Part shown: positions 10,482-16,504 of the stretch, in pieces
Position numbering within the stretch: the first letter of the stretch is position 1
Layout: every line of letters starts with the position of its first letter
Source of the DNA: Arthrobacter sp. OV608
Lineage (GTDB): Bacteria > Actinomycetota > Actinomycetes > Actinomycetales > Micrococcaceae
Assembly (NCBI GenBank): GCA_900110595.1
Contig: FOEZ01000015.1
Location: forward strand, 31,643-95,642
Direction of reading: 5' to 3'
DNA: 64,000 nt
The notes under the pieces: generated by a model
Database searches by the model: none
Seen by the model: only the letters and a program-made list of their open reading frames with translations
What the model was told of the DNA's origin: nothing
Position numbers and translations under genes: made by a program

Positions 10482-10511
10482 TGTCCTCCACATTACTCCA
10501 CTTTCCCCCAC
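10482..10511 (-). promoter_or_regulatory. MraZ operator: three direct repeats with exact 10-bp period
   Basis: Read on the minus strand, three consecutive 10-bp units each begin GTGG(A/G)G: units at 10511-10502, 10501-10492 and 10491-10482. MraZ boxes in other bacteria are short G-rich direct repeats (GTGGG/TGGGA type) spaced about one helical turn apart upstream of mraZ. The following ten bases (10481-10472) keep a degenerate form ending GGGTG. The site lies 62-91 bases upstream of the mraZ GTG. The pattern is seen directly; protein binding is inferred. Confidence 0.75.
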
Positions 10512-10709
10512 AGTCAACGCGAATTGCGGTTCCGGAGGGGCAATCTTTGGGACTGGAGGCCCGAAATGGCGCGGAATTCTGCCGGTGGTGGGAAGTGGAG
10601 GACTTTTGCTGAACCGTCGCCAAATTTTCACGCGCTTCCAGGCCGCCATTCAGGCCGCTTTTGCGGCGCGGCCGATATTGGCACTCAAAAGACCTGCCTT
10701 AAACGCAAA

Positions 10710-10729
10710 AGACCCGCCGGAGCGGGTCT
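10710..10729 (-). terminator. Intrinsic terminator after the DUF3040 gene
   Basis: Perfect 8-bp stem (AGACCCGC / GCGGGTCT) with a four-base loop, followed on the minus strand by TTTT. It lies about 70 bases beyond the stop of the DUF3040 gene and separates it from the mraZ promoter. The flanking A-run on the plus strand gives a T-run only in the minus direction. Confidence 0.75.
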
Positions 10730-10800
10730 ATTTGCGGCTCTCCCCTATTTTGGGGGAGCAAAGTGGGGCCGGGTGGGTCCTGCCCCGCCGGCTGGACGGA

Positions 10801-11175
10801 TCAGGGTTCTCCCCTGCGCCTCTCGTCCCAACGTTCCTCGAGGCTGCTCATAAAGGAACTGCGCTGCTTGCCTGCCTTGCCGCTGCCGGACTTCGAGCCC
10901 TTGGTGCCTGACGAGCTGCTGCGCATTGTGGCGAAATACACGCCACCGCCCATCACAATAAAGCCGAGGACACCTACGAAGATGTTCTGCAGGGTGACGC
11001 CGACGAGCAACAGGAAGACGCCGGCCAGCGCACACAGGACGCCGATCACGACGTGTCTTGTCGACCACGAACGTCCTGGGTCCGAACCCATGGAATTCGC
11101 GAATTTTGGATCATCCTCGTGAAGCTGCTTCTCCAGCTGCTCGAGCAGCTTCTGTTCGTGCTCCGACAGCGGCAT
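10801..11175 (-). CDS. DUF3040 domain small membrane protein
   Basis: A 124-residue protein of unknown function typical of actinobacteria. The N-terminus MPLSEHEQKLLEQLEKQLHE is the DUF3040 signature (a short acidic/leucine helix followed by DDPKFA). Two membrane helices follow (about residues 40-60 and 62-82), then a Ser/Gly/Lys-rich cytoplasmic tail. An in-frame ATG exists 45 bases upstream (11220), but the ATG at 11175 has AAAGGAGGT seven to eight bases upstream and gives the usual family start. It ends in its own terminator. Its position between dinB and mraZ is shared by many relatives; function is not known. Confidence 0.85.
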   Translation of the reverse strand: MPLSEHEQKLLEQLEKQLHEDDPKFANSMGSDPGRSWSTRHVVIGVLCALAGVFLLLVGVTLQNIFVGVLGFIVMGGGVYFATMRSSSSGTKGSKSGSGKAGKQRSSFMSSLEERWDERRRGEP

Positions 11176-11486
11176 CACGACCTCCTTTTGTAGGCCAACG
11201 TCCGGGCTGGTCCCAGCCATTACTTCAACTCCAATAACGTCTGGTATGCCCTGGTGGTTCCCGTACCCGCCGGCTGTGGCGGTAAACGAAAGCCAGGCAT
11301 GCAGACCCGGAGCGGAAGCATGTCCAAGAGAGTCCGACAGTAAGTCCAGTCACTCAAAAACTTTGTATTTATAAGGATAGTTTGTTGAGGGCTGTTCTGA
11401 AAGACGGCAATGACTTCCGAAGGCGCACTGGGCACGCTGATTCGAGGCCTTAAACGGGGCCATAAGCCAGCCCTTTTTTGGAGCCT
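11176..11486. other. Intergenic stretch between DUF3040 gene and dinB
   Basis: About 310 bases. A relatively A/T-rich patch at 11345-11400 (TTTATAAGGATAG and neighbours) is the likely promoter area for the DUF3040 gene, although I cannot place -10/-35 boxes with confidence. No strong terminator for dinB is visible. The minus-strand open frame at 11220-11435 has no recognisable protein character and overlaps the DUF3040 upstream region, so I do not call it a gene. Confidence 0.4.
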
Positions 11487-12710
11487 TTAGTCAGCGCCGC
11501 TTCCGGGCTCGAGCAGCCGGGCAGGGAGAACGGATTTGCTCCCGAATTTGCGGGTCACCTGGTCAAGAACGTGCTCGGCGGACCGCCAGTTGTCATCCCG
11601 CCGGTCGATGCTGAGCTGCAGCGAGGTGGTGGCTGCATCTTCGAGTTGTTCGGCCCGCACTCCCACCAGCCTCACGGTCATTGGCCGGTCCACGGATTCG
11701 AGGAGTTGCAGAGCAACTGCATAGATGAGCTGCGCGCTGTCCACGGGTGTTTGGACAGTCCTGCTGCGGGTGATGGTGGAGAAATCGGCGAAGCGCAGTT
11801 TCAGCGCGATAGTGCGGGCCACCATGCCCGCGCTCCGCAGGCGCCCTGCAGTCCGGTGGGCGAGGCGGAGCAGTTCGCGGTGGAGGAGGGCGTCGTCGGC
11901 TGTGTCCACCGCAAAGGTCTCCTCCGCGCCGATGCTCTTTTCCAGCCGGACCGGCGTGACGGGACGCGGGTCCTGTCCCCAGGCCAACCGGTACACGTGC
12001 TCTCCCGTGGCACCCAGCATCTTCCGGAGCGAGGCGACCGGGGTGGCGGCCACGTCCGCCACGGTCCGGATACCCATCCTGGCCAGGACCTCAGCCGTCT
12101 TGGCGCCGATGCCCCAGAGTGCGCCCACTGGCAGGCTGTGGAGGTAGGGCACCGTTTGGTCCGGGCCGATAAGGAGCAGCCCGTCCGGCTTGCAGCGGGT
12201 GGACGCAATTTTGGCCACGAACTTTGTCTCCGCAATCCCCACCGAGGCGGTGATGCCCAGCTCCGCTGCCACCCTGCTGCGGATCAGTTCGCCAATGGCC
12301 CGTGGCGGACCCAGCCGGCGTATGGCACCTGTTACATCAAGGAACGCCTCGTCCACGCTGAGCGGCTCCACCAGTTCGGTCACGGATTCGAAAATCGCCA
12401 TCAGCTGCGCCGAGACTTCGTAGTACACCTTATGGCGTGGCTCGATGATCACTGCCTGCGGGCACATCCGCATGGCCACAGCCATGGGCATGGCTGATTT
12501 CACCCCAAAGGCCCTCGCCTCGTAGGAGGCCGACAGGACCACTGAGCGTTCGGCGGGGAAGCCCACGATAACCGGCTTCCCGCGCAGTTCCGGCCGCGTA
12601 CGCAGTTCCACCGAGACGAAAAAGGCGTCCATATCCACATGCATGATGCACTTGGGCCTGCGGGCCCGGAGGCCTGCTGTGGCCGGCTCATTCGTCCCAT
12701 CAGGTCCCAC
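11487..12710 (-). CDS. dinB: DNA polymerase IV (Y-family translesion polymerase)
   Basis: Error-prone polymerase that bypasses damaged template bases. The catalytic palm motif HVDMDAFFVSVE has acidic residues D26 and D28, and the second motif LSVDEAFLDVTG supplies D120 and E121. A helix-hairpin-helix region (GALWGIGAKTAEVLARMGIRTVAD) and little-finger domain follow. The 407 residues fit the family. The C-terminus does not show a canonical QL(S/D)LF beta-clamp peptide. The start is GTG with no ribosome site; a -10 like hexamer ends seven bases before it, suggesting a leaderless message. The gene upstream is divergent. Confidence 0.93.
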   Translation of the reverse strand: MGPDGTNEPATAGLRARRPKCIMHVDMDAFFVSVELRTRPELRGKPVIVGFPAERSVVLSASYEARAFGVKSAMPMAVAMRMCPQAVIIEPRHKVYYEVSAQLMAIFESVTELVEPLSVDEAFLDVTGAIRRLGPPRAIGELIRSRVAAELGITASVGIAETKFVAKIASTRCKPDGLLLIGPDQTVPYLHSLPVGALWGIGAKTAEVLARMGIRTVADVAATPVASLRKMLGATGEHVYRLAWGQDPRPVTPVRLEKSIGAEETFAVDTADDALLHRELLRLAHRTAGRLRSAGMVARTIALKLRFADFSTITRSRTVQTPVDSAQLIYAVALQLLESVDRPMTVRLVGVRAEQLEDAATTSLQLSIDRRDDNWRSAEHVLDQVTRKFGSKSVLPARLLEPGSGAD

Positions 12711-12723
12711 GGCTGCAATCCTA
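12708..12723 (-). promoter_or_regulatory. Predicted leaderless promoter of dinB
   Basis: On the minus strand TAGGAT (12723-12718, fitting TANNNT) is followed by seven bases and then the GTG start of dinB (12710-12708). In actinobacteria this spacing places the transcription start on the first base of the start codon. No clear -35 box and no Shine-Dalgarno are seen. No LexA box was recognised. Confidence 0.5.
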
Positions 12724-12784
12724 TCGTTTTGTACTGACTAAACTGGAGGCTGAATCCGGCATCAACCCCAGGAGGAAAGTCCCT

Positions 12785-13312
12785 GTGACGGTCATTGGAA
12801 ACCTCAAGCCAGCAGCCCTGGCCGCTTTCGCTGCCGCGGCAGCATTGGCCCTGGCTGCCTGCAGCCCAACACCGTCAGGAACTCCTGGTCCCACCGCCTC
12901 CGCGTCCTCGCCCGAAGCTGCCCCGCCAACCGCCACAGCCTCTGCCAGCCCCTCCGCCTCGCCCAACACCTCCGCCACCGTAGGCGCCGTCGTCGAGGGC
13001 TTCCCCCAGCAACTCCTGCCCCTCATGCCCGGCGCCACCGTGGTGTCCAGCAGCTTCGACAAGGCCTCGACGCCCGCCACCGCCGCCCTGGTTGCCACCA
13101 TCACCTCGCCGACTGCCTCCGTTCTGGATTTCTACACGAAGGAGCTTGAGGCGCGCGGCTTCAAAGCTGTTCCGGGTGAAGCAGTGGGGGCTGTTGCCTC
13201 GAAGGACTTTGTCCGGGGCGACAACGAGACTGTTAATCTGTCGGCGGTCGAAGCGGCAGGCGTTGTGACCTTCACCATCGGCGCCAACGTGGCAGCTGAG
13301 TCAGCCAAGTGA
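12785..13312 (+). CDS. Putative lipoprotein, unknown function
   Basis: A 175-residue exported protein. The N-terminus has a hydrophobic Ala-rich signal and a lipobox (ALAAC, Cys near residue 23), followed by a Thr/Ser/Pro/Ala-rich linker to about residue 65 and a compact domain (LPLMPGATVVSSSFDK onwards) that looks like a small alpha/beta fold. The GTG start at 12785 has AGGAGGAAAG upstream. Its stop overlaps the GTG of the polyprenyl synthase gene by four bases, so the two are translationally coupled. No family identified; similar short lipoproteins occur beside this synthase in relatives, in my recollection. Confidence 0.75.
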   Translation: MTVIGNLKPAALAAFAAAAALALAACSPTPSGTPGPTASASSPEAAPPTATASASPSASPNTSATVGAVVEGFPQQLLPLMPGATVVSSSFDKASTPATAALVATITSPTASVLDFYTKELEARGFKAVPGEAVGAVASKDFVRGDNETVNLSAVEAAGVVTFTIGANVAAESAK

Positions 13313-14403
13313 CGGCGGCGGAGCAGCTTAGGAACGAACAGGCCGCCTTTGTGGCGGCCGTAGCCGGCGAACTGACCGATTTCCTCACCTCCCGGCAGTC
13401 CGTGATGACCGCAATCTCCCCGGACATCGAACCCATCATGGGCTCCATCTCCAATCTGGTCACGGGCGGCAAGCGCCTCCGGGCGCTGATGTGCTACTGG
13501 GGCTGGCGGGGCGCAGGCGGCGAATCCAGCGCGCAGCAGGTAGTGACCGCAGGAGCGGCCCTGGAACTGTTCCAGGCGGCGGCGCTGATCCACGACGACA
13601 TCATTGACCGCTCTGATACCCGACGGGGCGGCCCGAGCGTCCACCGCCGCTTCAGCCAGCTCCACGGCACCCATGGCTGGGCGCTGGACAGTGAACGTTT
13701 CGGGCAGGCGGCGGCAATCCTCACCGGCGACCTCTGCCTGTCCTTCAGTGAGGAAGCCTTCACGGACATAGGAGAACGTGCAGCGGCCGGCAGCCGGGCG
13801 CGGCTGATCTTCAACCTCATGCGCGCCGAGGTCATGGCAGGGCAATACCTGGACATCCTGGAAGAGGTTGCCGGCCCAGTCCGTGACCGGGCCGGTGCCG
13901 TCAGCCGCGCCCAGTCCATCATCCGGTTCAAGTCGGCCAAATACTCCACAGAACACCCCCTGGCGTTGGGTGGCGCACTCGCGGGTGCCTCGAACGAACT
14001 TCTCCGCGGCTATTCGGCGTTTGCCCTGCCCCTGGGCGAGGCCTTCCAGCTCCGCGACGACGTGCTGGGTGTTTTTGGCGATCCGCTCACCACCGGCAAG
14101 CCGGCCGGGGACGATCTGAGGGAAGGCAAGCGCACGGTACTGGTGGCGCTGGCCCTGGACCAGGCCTCGGCAGCCGAATCCGCCTTTATCGATGCCCGGC
14201 TGGGCAGCCCGGATCTCACGGATGAGGACATCCATGAGATCCGGCGGATTATCGAAGAGTCAGGTGCCTTGCAGGCCACCGAGGTCCTGATCACTGAATT
14301 TGGCGAAGCGGCATTCGACGCCCTTGAGACGCTTCCTTTGGACGACCTGCCAAAAACCGCGTTGCGAAGGCTTGCCGAAGCTACGGTCAGCCGGGCTTCC
14401 TGA
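13309..14403 (+). CDS. Polyprenyl diphosphate synthase (geranylgeranyl/farnesyl type)
   Basis: Trans-isoprenyl diphosphate synthase that condenses isopentenyl diphosphate with allylic diphosphates. The first Asp-rich motif is HDDIID with D96, D97 and D100, followed by RRGGPSVHRRF. The second is LRDDVLGVFGD with D250 and D251, near the end of the core. GGKRLRALM at about 53-61 is the substrate-binding segment. Length 364 is normal for an IdsA-type short-chain synthase, likely supplying menaquinone, carotenoid or undecaprenyl precursors; chain length cannot be read with certainty. Position next to an Rv2175c-like gene parallels mycobacterial idsA2. Confidence 0.9.
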   Translation: MTAAEQLRNEQAAFVAAVAGELTDFLTSRQSVMTAISPDIEPIMGSISNLVTGGKRLRALMCYWGWRGAGGESSAQQVVTAGAALELFQAAALIHDDIIDRSDTRRGGPSVHRRFSQLHGTHGWALDSERFGQAAAILTGDLCLSFSEEAFTDIGERAAAGSRARLIFNLMRAEVMAGQYLDILEEVAGPVRDRAGAVSRAQSIIRFKSAKYSTEHPLALGGALAGASNELLRGYSAFALPLGEAFQLRDDVLGVFGDPLTTGKPAGDDLREGKRTVLVALALDQASAAESAFIDARLGSPDLTDEDIHEIRRIIEESGALQATEVLITEFGEAAFDALETLPLDDLPKTALRRLAEATVSRAS

Positions 14404-14425
14404 TTCCCGGTTCCAGGAGGGGAAA

Positions 14426-14779
14426 TTACCAGGCCAGGGTTTGCGCCCTGCGCCGGATTTCAGTTTTGCGGCCTTCCCGCAATGCGTCGATAGGCCGTCC
14501 CCGCAAGGATTCATCAGGCGTAAAAAGCCAAATTATGAGGTCCTCGTCGGAGTAGCCCGCGTCTGCCAGTACAACAATGGTGCCTTTAAGGCTGTCCACC
14601 ACTTGGCCGTCCTGAATGAATTCGGCCGGGACTGAACGGATTTTACGCTCACCCACCCGCAAAGCGGCCAATGCGCGGTCTTCGAGCAGGCTATGGACTT
14701 TGGTGATGGAAACGTCCAACAAGCGTGCGACGTCGGGCAAGGGCAACCATTCGCCCACGAGGTTTTCAACATTACTCAC
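14426..14779 (-). CDS. Rv2175c-family DNA-binding protein
   Basis: A 117-residue protein matching the actinobacterial Rv2175c family: an N-terminal winged helix-turn-helix (WLPLPDVARLLDVSITKVHSLLEDRA), then SVPAEFIQDGQVVDSLKGTIVVLADAGYSDEDLIIWLFTPDESL and a C-terminal basic helix ending RRRAQTLAW. In Mycobacterium tuberculosis Rv2175c is a substrate of the kinase PknL and is phosphorylated on an N-terminal Thr. Here the protein begins almost at the helix-turn-helix and lacks that N-terminal extension. It is convergent with the polyprenyl synthase (22-base gap) and diverges from the LysM protein gene. Confidence 0.88.
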   Translation of the reverse strand: MSNVENLVGEWLPLPDVARLLDVSITKVHSLLEDRALAALRVGERKIRSVPAEFIQDGQVVDSLKGTIVVLADAGYSDEDLIIWLFTPDESLRGRPIDALREGRKTEIRRRAQTLAW

Positions 14780-14852
14780 GGATCAAGGTTGCCACGATGC
14801 CGCCGTACCGCCTAGTCGGGACATAATGCGGACCCTCCTGACCTGCGGACAC

Positions 14853-14884
14853 TCCGGAAATTCCGCTATGCGGGGAATGCCGGA
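14853..14884. repeat. Imperfect inverted repeat upstream of the LysM/transglycosylase gene
   Basis: Outer arms TCCGG and CCGGA enclose a partially complementary AAATTCCGC / GCGGGGAAT stem with a short TAT loop. It could be an operator dyad or an RNA hairpin in the leader of the downstream gene. I do not recognise a known riboswitch here; the conserved ydaO-type core is not visible. Confidence 0.35.
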
Positions 14885-14915
14885 ATTCTTGTGCTAATCG
14901 GGAATCCGTGAGAGA

Positions 14916-14960
14916 TTCACATACATCACATTCGTAACAGCATTAACAGCAGTAACAGTA
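14916..14960 (+). promoter_or_regulatory. Five tandem 9-bp units with core NT(A/C)ACA, MtrA-like operator array
   Basis: Five consecutive 9-bp units start at 14916, 14925, 14934, 14943 and 14952, each with the core [T/A/G]T[C/A]ACA followed by three variable bases, for example GTAACAGCA at 14934. Direct repeats of GT(A/C)ACA type are the known recognition pattern of the OmpR-family regulator MtrA, which controls peptidoglycan hydrolase genes in actinobacteria. The array ends 60 bases before the start of a secreted LysM/lytic transglycosylase. Repeats are seen directly; the regulator is inferred. Confidence 0.6.
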
Positions 14961-15020
14961 GTATCGGAATATCAGCGGCACCCCCGCCCGCGCCCGCAGT
15001 TGAGAAGAGGATTCCTTCCC

Positions 15021-16403
15021 ATGACGATGTCCCGCTCGCCAAAGCAGCCCCCGAAGCCGAGCCTGCCCTTGATTGCCGCCACAACAGCGGCGCTGCCAGC
15101 GGTCGTATTGTCGTCTCTAGCCCTCGCGCAGCCCGCGGCCGCCCAGCAGCCCGCCCGTCCTGTCCCGGCCACCCTCGCGGCAGCCATGAAGGCACAGGCG
15201 GCCCAGGCAACGGCAGCCGTCATTCCGGCGTCGTCTGTTTCCACCACCATCCCTGCCGCCTTCAAACCGGTACAGCCGGCGCCGCCTGCTGAATACTCCA
15301 TTGCCCGGGGTGACACCATCAGTGCCATCGCCGGCAGGTTCGGACTGAACACGGGCGAAATCCTGAAGCTGAACAACCTCCAGCCCAACACGATCATTTA
15401 CCCGGGACAGAAGATCAAGCTCACGGGCTCCGGTGATGCACCGGCAGCCCCTGCTGCCGCACCCTCCCCCGCCGCTGCCCCGGGCTCGGGGACGGGGGCC
15501 ACCTACACGGTGAAACCCGGCGACACGCTGGGGGCCATCGCTGCGAGGCACAACGTGAGCCTCGCGGACGTTTTCGCGTGGAACAACCTCAATATGCGGT
15601 CCATCATCCACCCCGGGCAGAAAGTGAAAGTCGGCGCAGGTGATGCTGCCCCGGCTCCCGCACCGGCGGCACCGCCCGCGGCGCTGGCCAACGCCTCTGC
15701 CGCACCGGCCAGCCCGGCCGCTCCCGCAACAGGTTCCTACACCGTTAAGGCCGGGGATACCCTGTGGGCCATCGCGTCCCGCCATGGCGTCAAGCTTTCT
15801 GAGCTCCTCTCCGCCAACCAGTTGGGCATGTCCTCGGTAATCCACCCGGGCAACAAGCTGGCAATCCCGGGCGCTGGAGCCCAGCCGGCACCTCAGCCGG
15901 CGGCCGCCGTGACGCCGTTGGTGCCCAGTTCCTTCCTCGGGTTCAGCTACCCGGCGGCGGTGGTGAGCTCAGCCAACGAAAACAAGGCGCTCCTGAACGC
16001 TTCCCCTGTCCCTACCCGGGAGGAGATGCGGGGCATTGTCGCGGACACTGCCCGGGCGATGGGCGTCGAGCCCTCACTTGCGCTTGCCTTCGCCCACCAG
16101 GAATCAGGCTTCAACCAGCGCGCAGTCTCCCCTGCCAACGCGATCGGGACCATGCAGGTCATTCCCAGCTCAGGCCAATGGGCCTCGGACCTGGTGGGCC
16201 GCAAGCTGAACCTCCTGGATCCCCGTGACAACGCAACTGCCGGCGTGGCGATCATCCGCCAGCTCCTGGCCACCAGCAAGGACCAGGACACGGCCATCGC
16301 CGGCTACTACCAGGGCCAGTACTCGGTGAGCAAGTACGGCATGTACGACGACACCAAAGCGTACGTCGAAGCCATCAAGGCACACCAAAAGAACTTCGGC
16401 TGA
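15021..16403 (+). CDS. Secreted peptidoglycan hydrolase: three LysM domains plus SLT transglycosylase domain
   Basis: A 460-residue exported wall enzyme. A basic start and hydrophobic stretch (about residues 14-43, ending ALAQPAAAQ) form a Sec signal. Three LysM peptidoglycan-binding modules follow at about 91-134, 161-204 and 239-282, each with (V/A)xxGDTxxAIA, separated by Pro/Ala linkers. A C-terminal SLT-type domain spans about 340-455, with the catalytic glutamate in HQESGFNQ (E361) and GTMQVIP downstream. The first in-frame start is TTG at 15000, but ATG 15021 has GAAGAGGA upstream. It lies between an Rv2175c-like gene and the PASTA kinase, both wall-linked, and behind a 9-bp repeat array. 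Confidence 0.9.
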   Translation: MTMSRSPKQPPKPSLPLIAATTAALPAVVLSSLALAQPAAAQQPARPVPATLAAAMKAQAAQATAAVIPASSVSTTIPAAFKPVQPAPPAEYSIARGDTISAIAGRFGLNTGEILKLNNLQPNTIIYPGQKIKLTGSGDAPAAPAAAPSPAAAPGSGTGATYTVKPGDTLGAIAARHNVSLADVFAWNNLNMRSIIHPGQKVKVGAGDAAPAPAPAAPPAALANASAAPASPAAPATGSYTVKAGDTLWAIASRHGVKLSELLSANQLGMSSVIHPGNKLAIPGAGAQPAPQPAAAVTPLVPSSFLGFSYPAAVVSSANENKALLNASPVPTREEMRGIVADTARAMGVEPSLALAFAHQESGFNQRAVSPANAIGTMQVIPSSGQWASDLVGRKLNLLDPRDNATAGVAIIRQLLATSKDQDTAIAGYYQGQYSVSKYGMYDDTKAYVEAIKAHQKNFG

Positions 16404-16444
16404 CGCCGCCACCCCGCGAAAGGGGGCGGCGAAGGGACTTAGGC

Positions 16445-16476
16445 ACGGGTCCGGACCAGTATCGGTTCGGACCCGT
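16445..16476 (+). terminator. Intrinsic terminator after the LysM/SLT gene
   Basis: A 13-bp stem with one mismatch (ACGGGTCCGGACC against GGTTCGGACCCGT) and a six-base loop, followed by TTTCATT. It lies 41 bases after the stop codon. The right arm also overlaps the place where a -35 element for the downstream kinase would sit. Confidence 0.75.
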
Positions 16477-16504
16477 TTCATTGCTGGATTACGATCGTAG
16501 GGTG
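16466..16504 (+). promoter_or_regulatory. Predicted leaderless promoter of the PASTA kinase gene
   Basis: TTCGGA (16466-16471), an 18-base spacer, and TACGAT (16490-16495) are followed by six bases and the GTG at 16502. This arrangement puts the transcription start on the start codon. There is no Shine-Dalgarno before either in-frame start, which supports a leaderless message and the choice of 16502. Confidence 0.5.

Noticed and set aside
11220-11435. A 71-residue minus-strand frame upstream of the DUF3040 gene
   Set aside because: No family features, no ribosome site, and it occupies the likely promoter region.
14300-14635. A 111-residue plus-strand frame across the end of the polyprenyl synthase gene and the Rv2175c-like gene
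   Set aside because: It overlaps the polyprenyl synthase in another frame and is antisense to the recognised Rv2175c-family protein.
14780-15020. A ydaO-type (c-di-AMP) riboswitch before the LysM/SLT gene
   Set aside because: Such riboswitches control wall hydrolase genes in some actinobacteria, but I could not find the conserved core or a matching fold; only an imperfect inverted repeat and the 9-bp array are visible.
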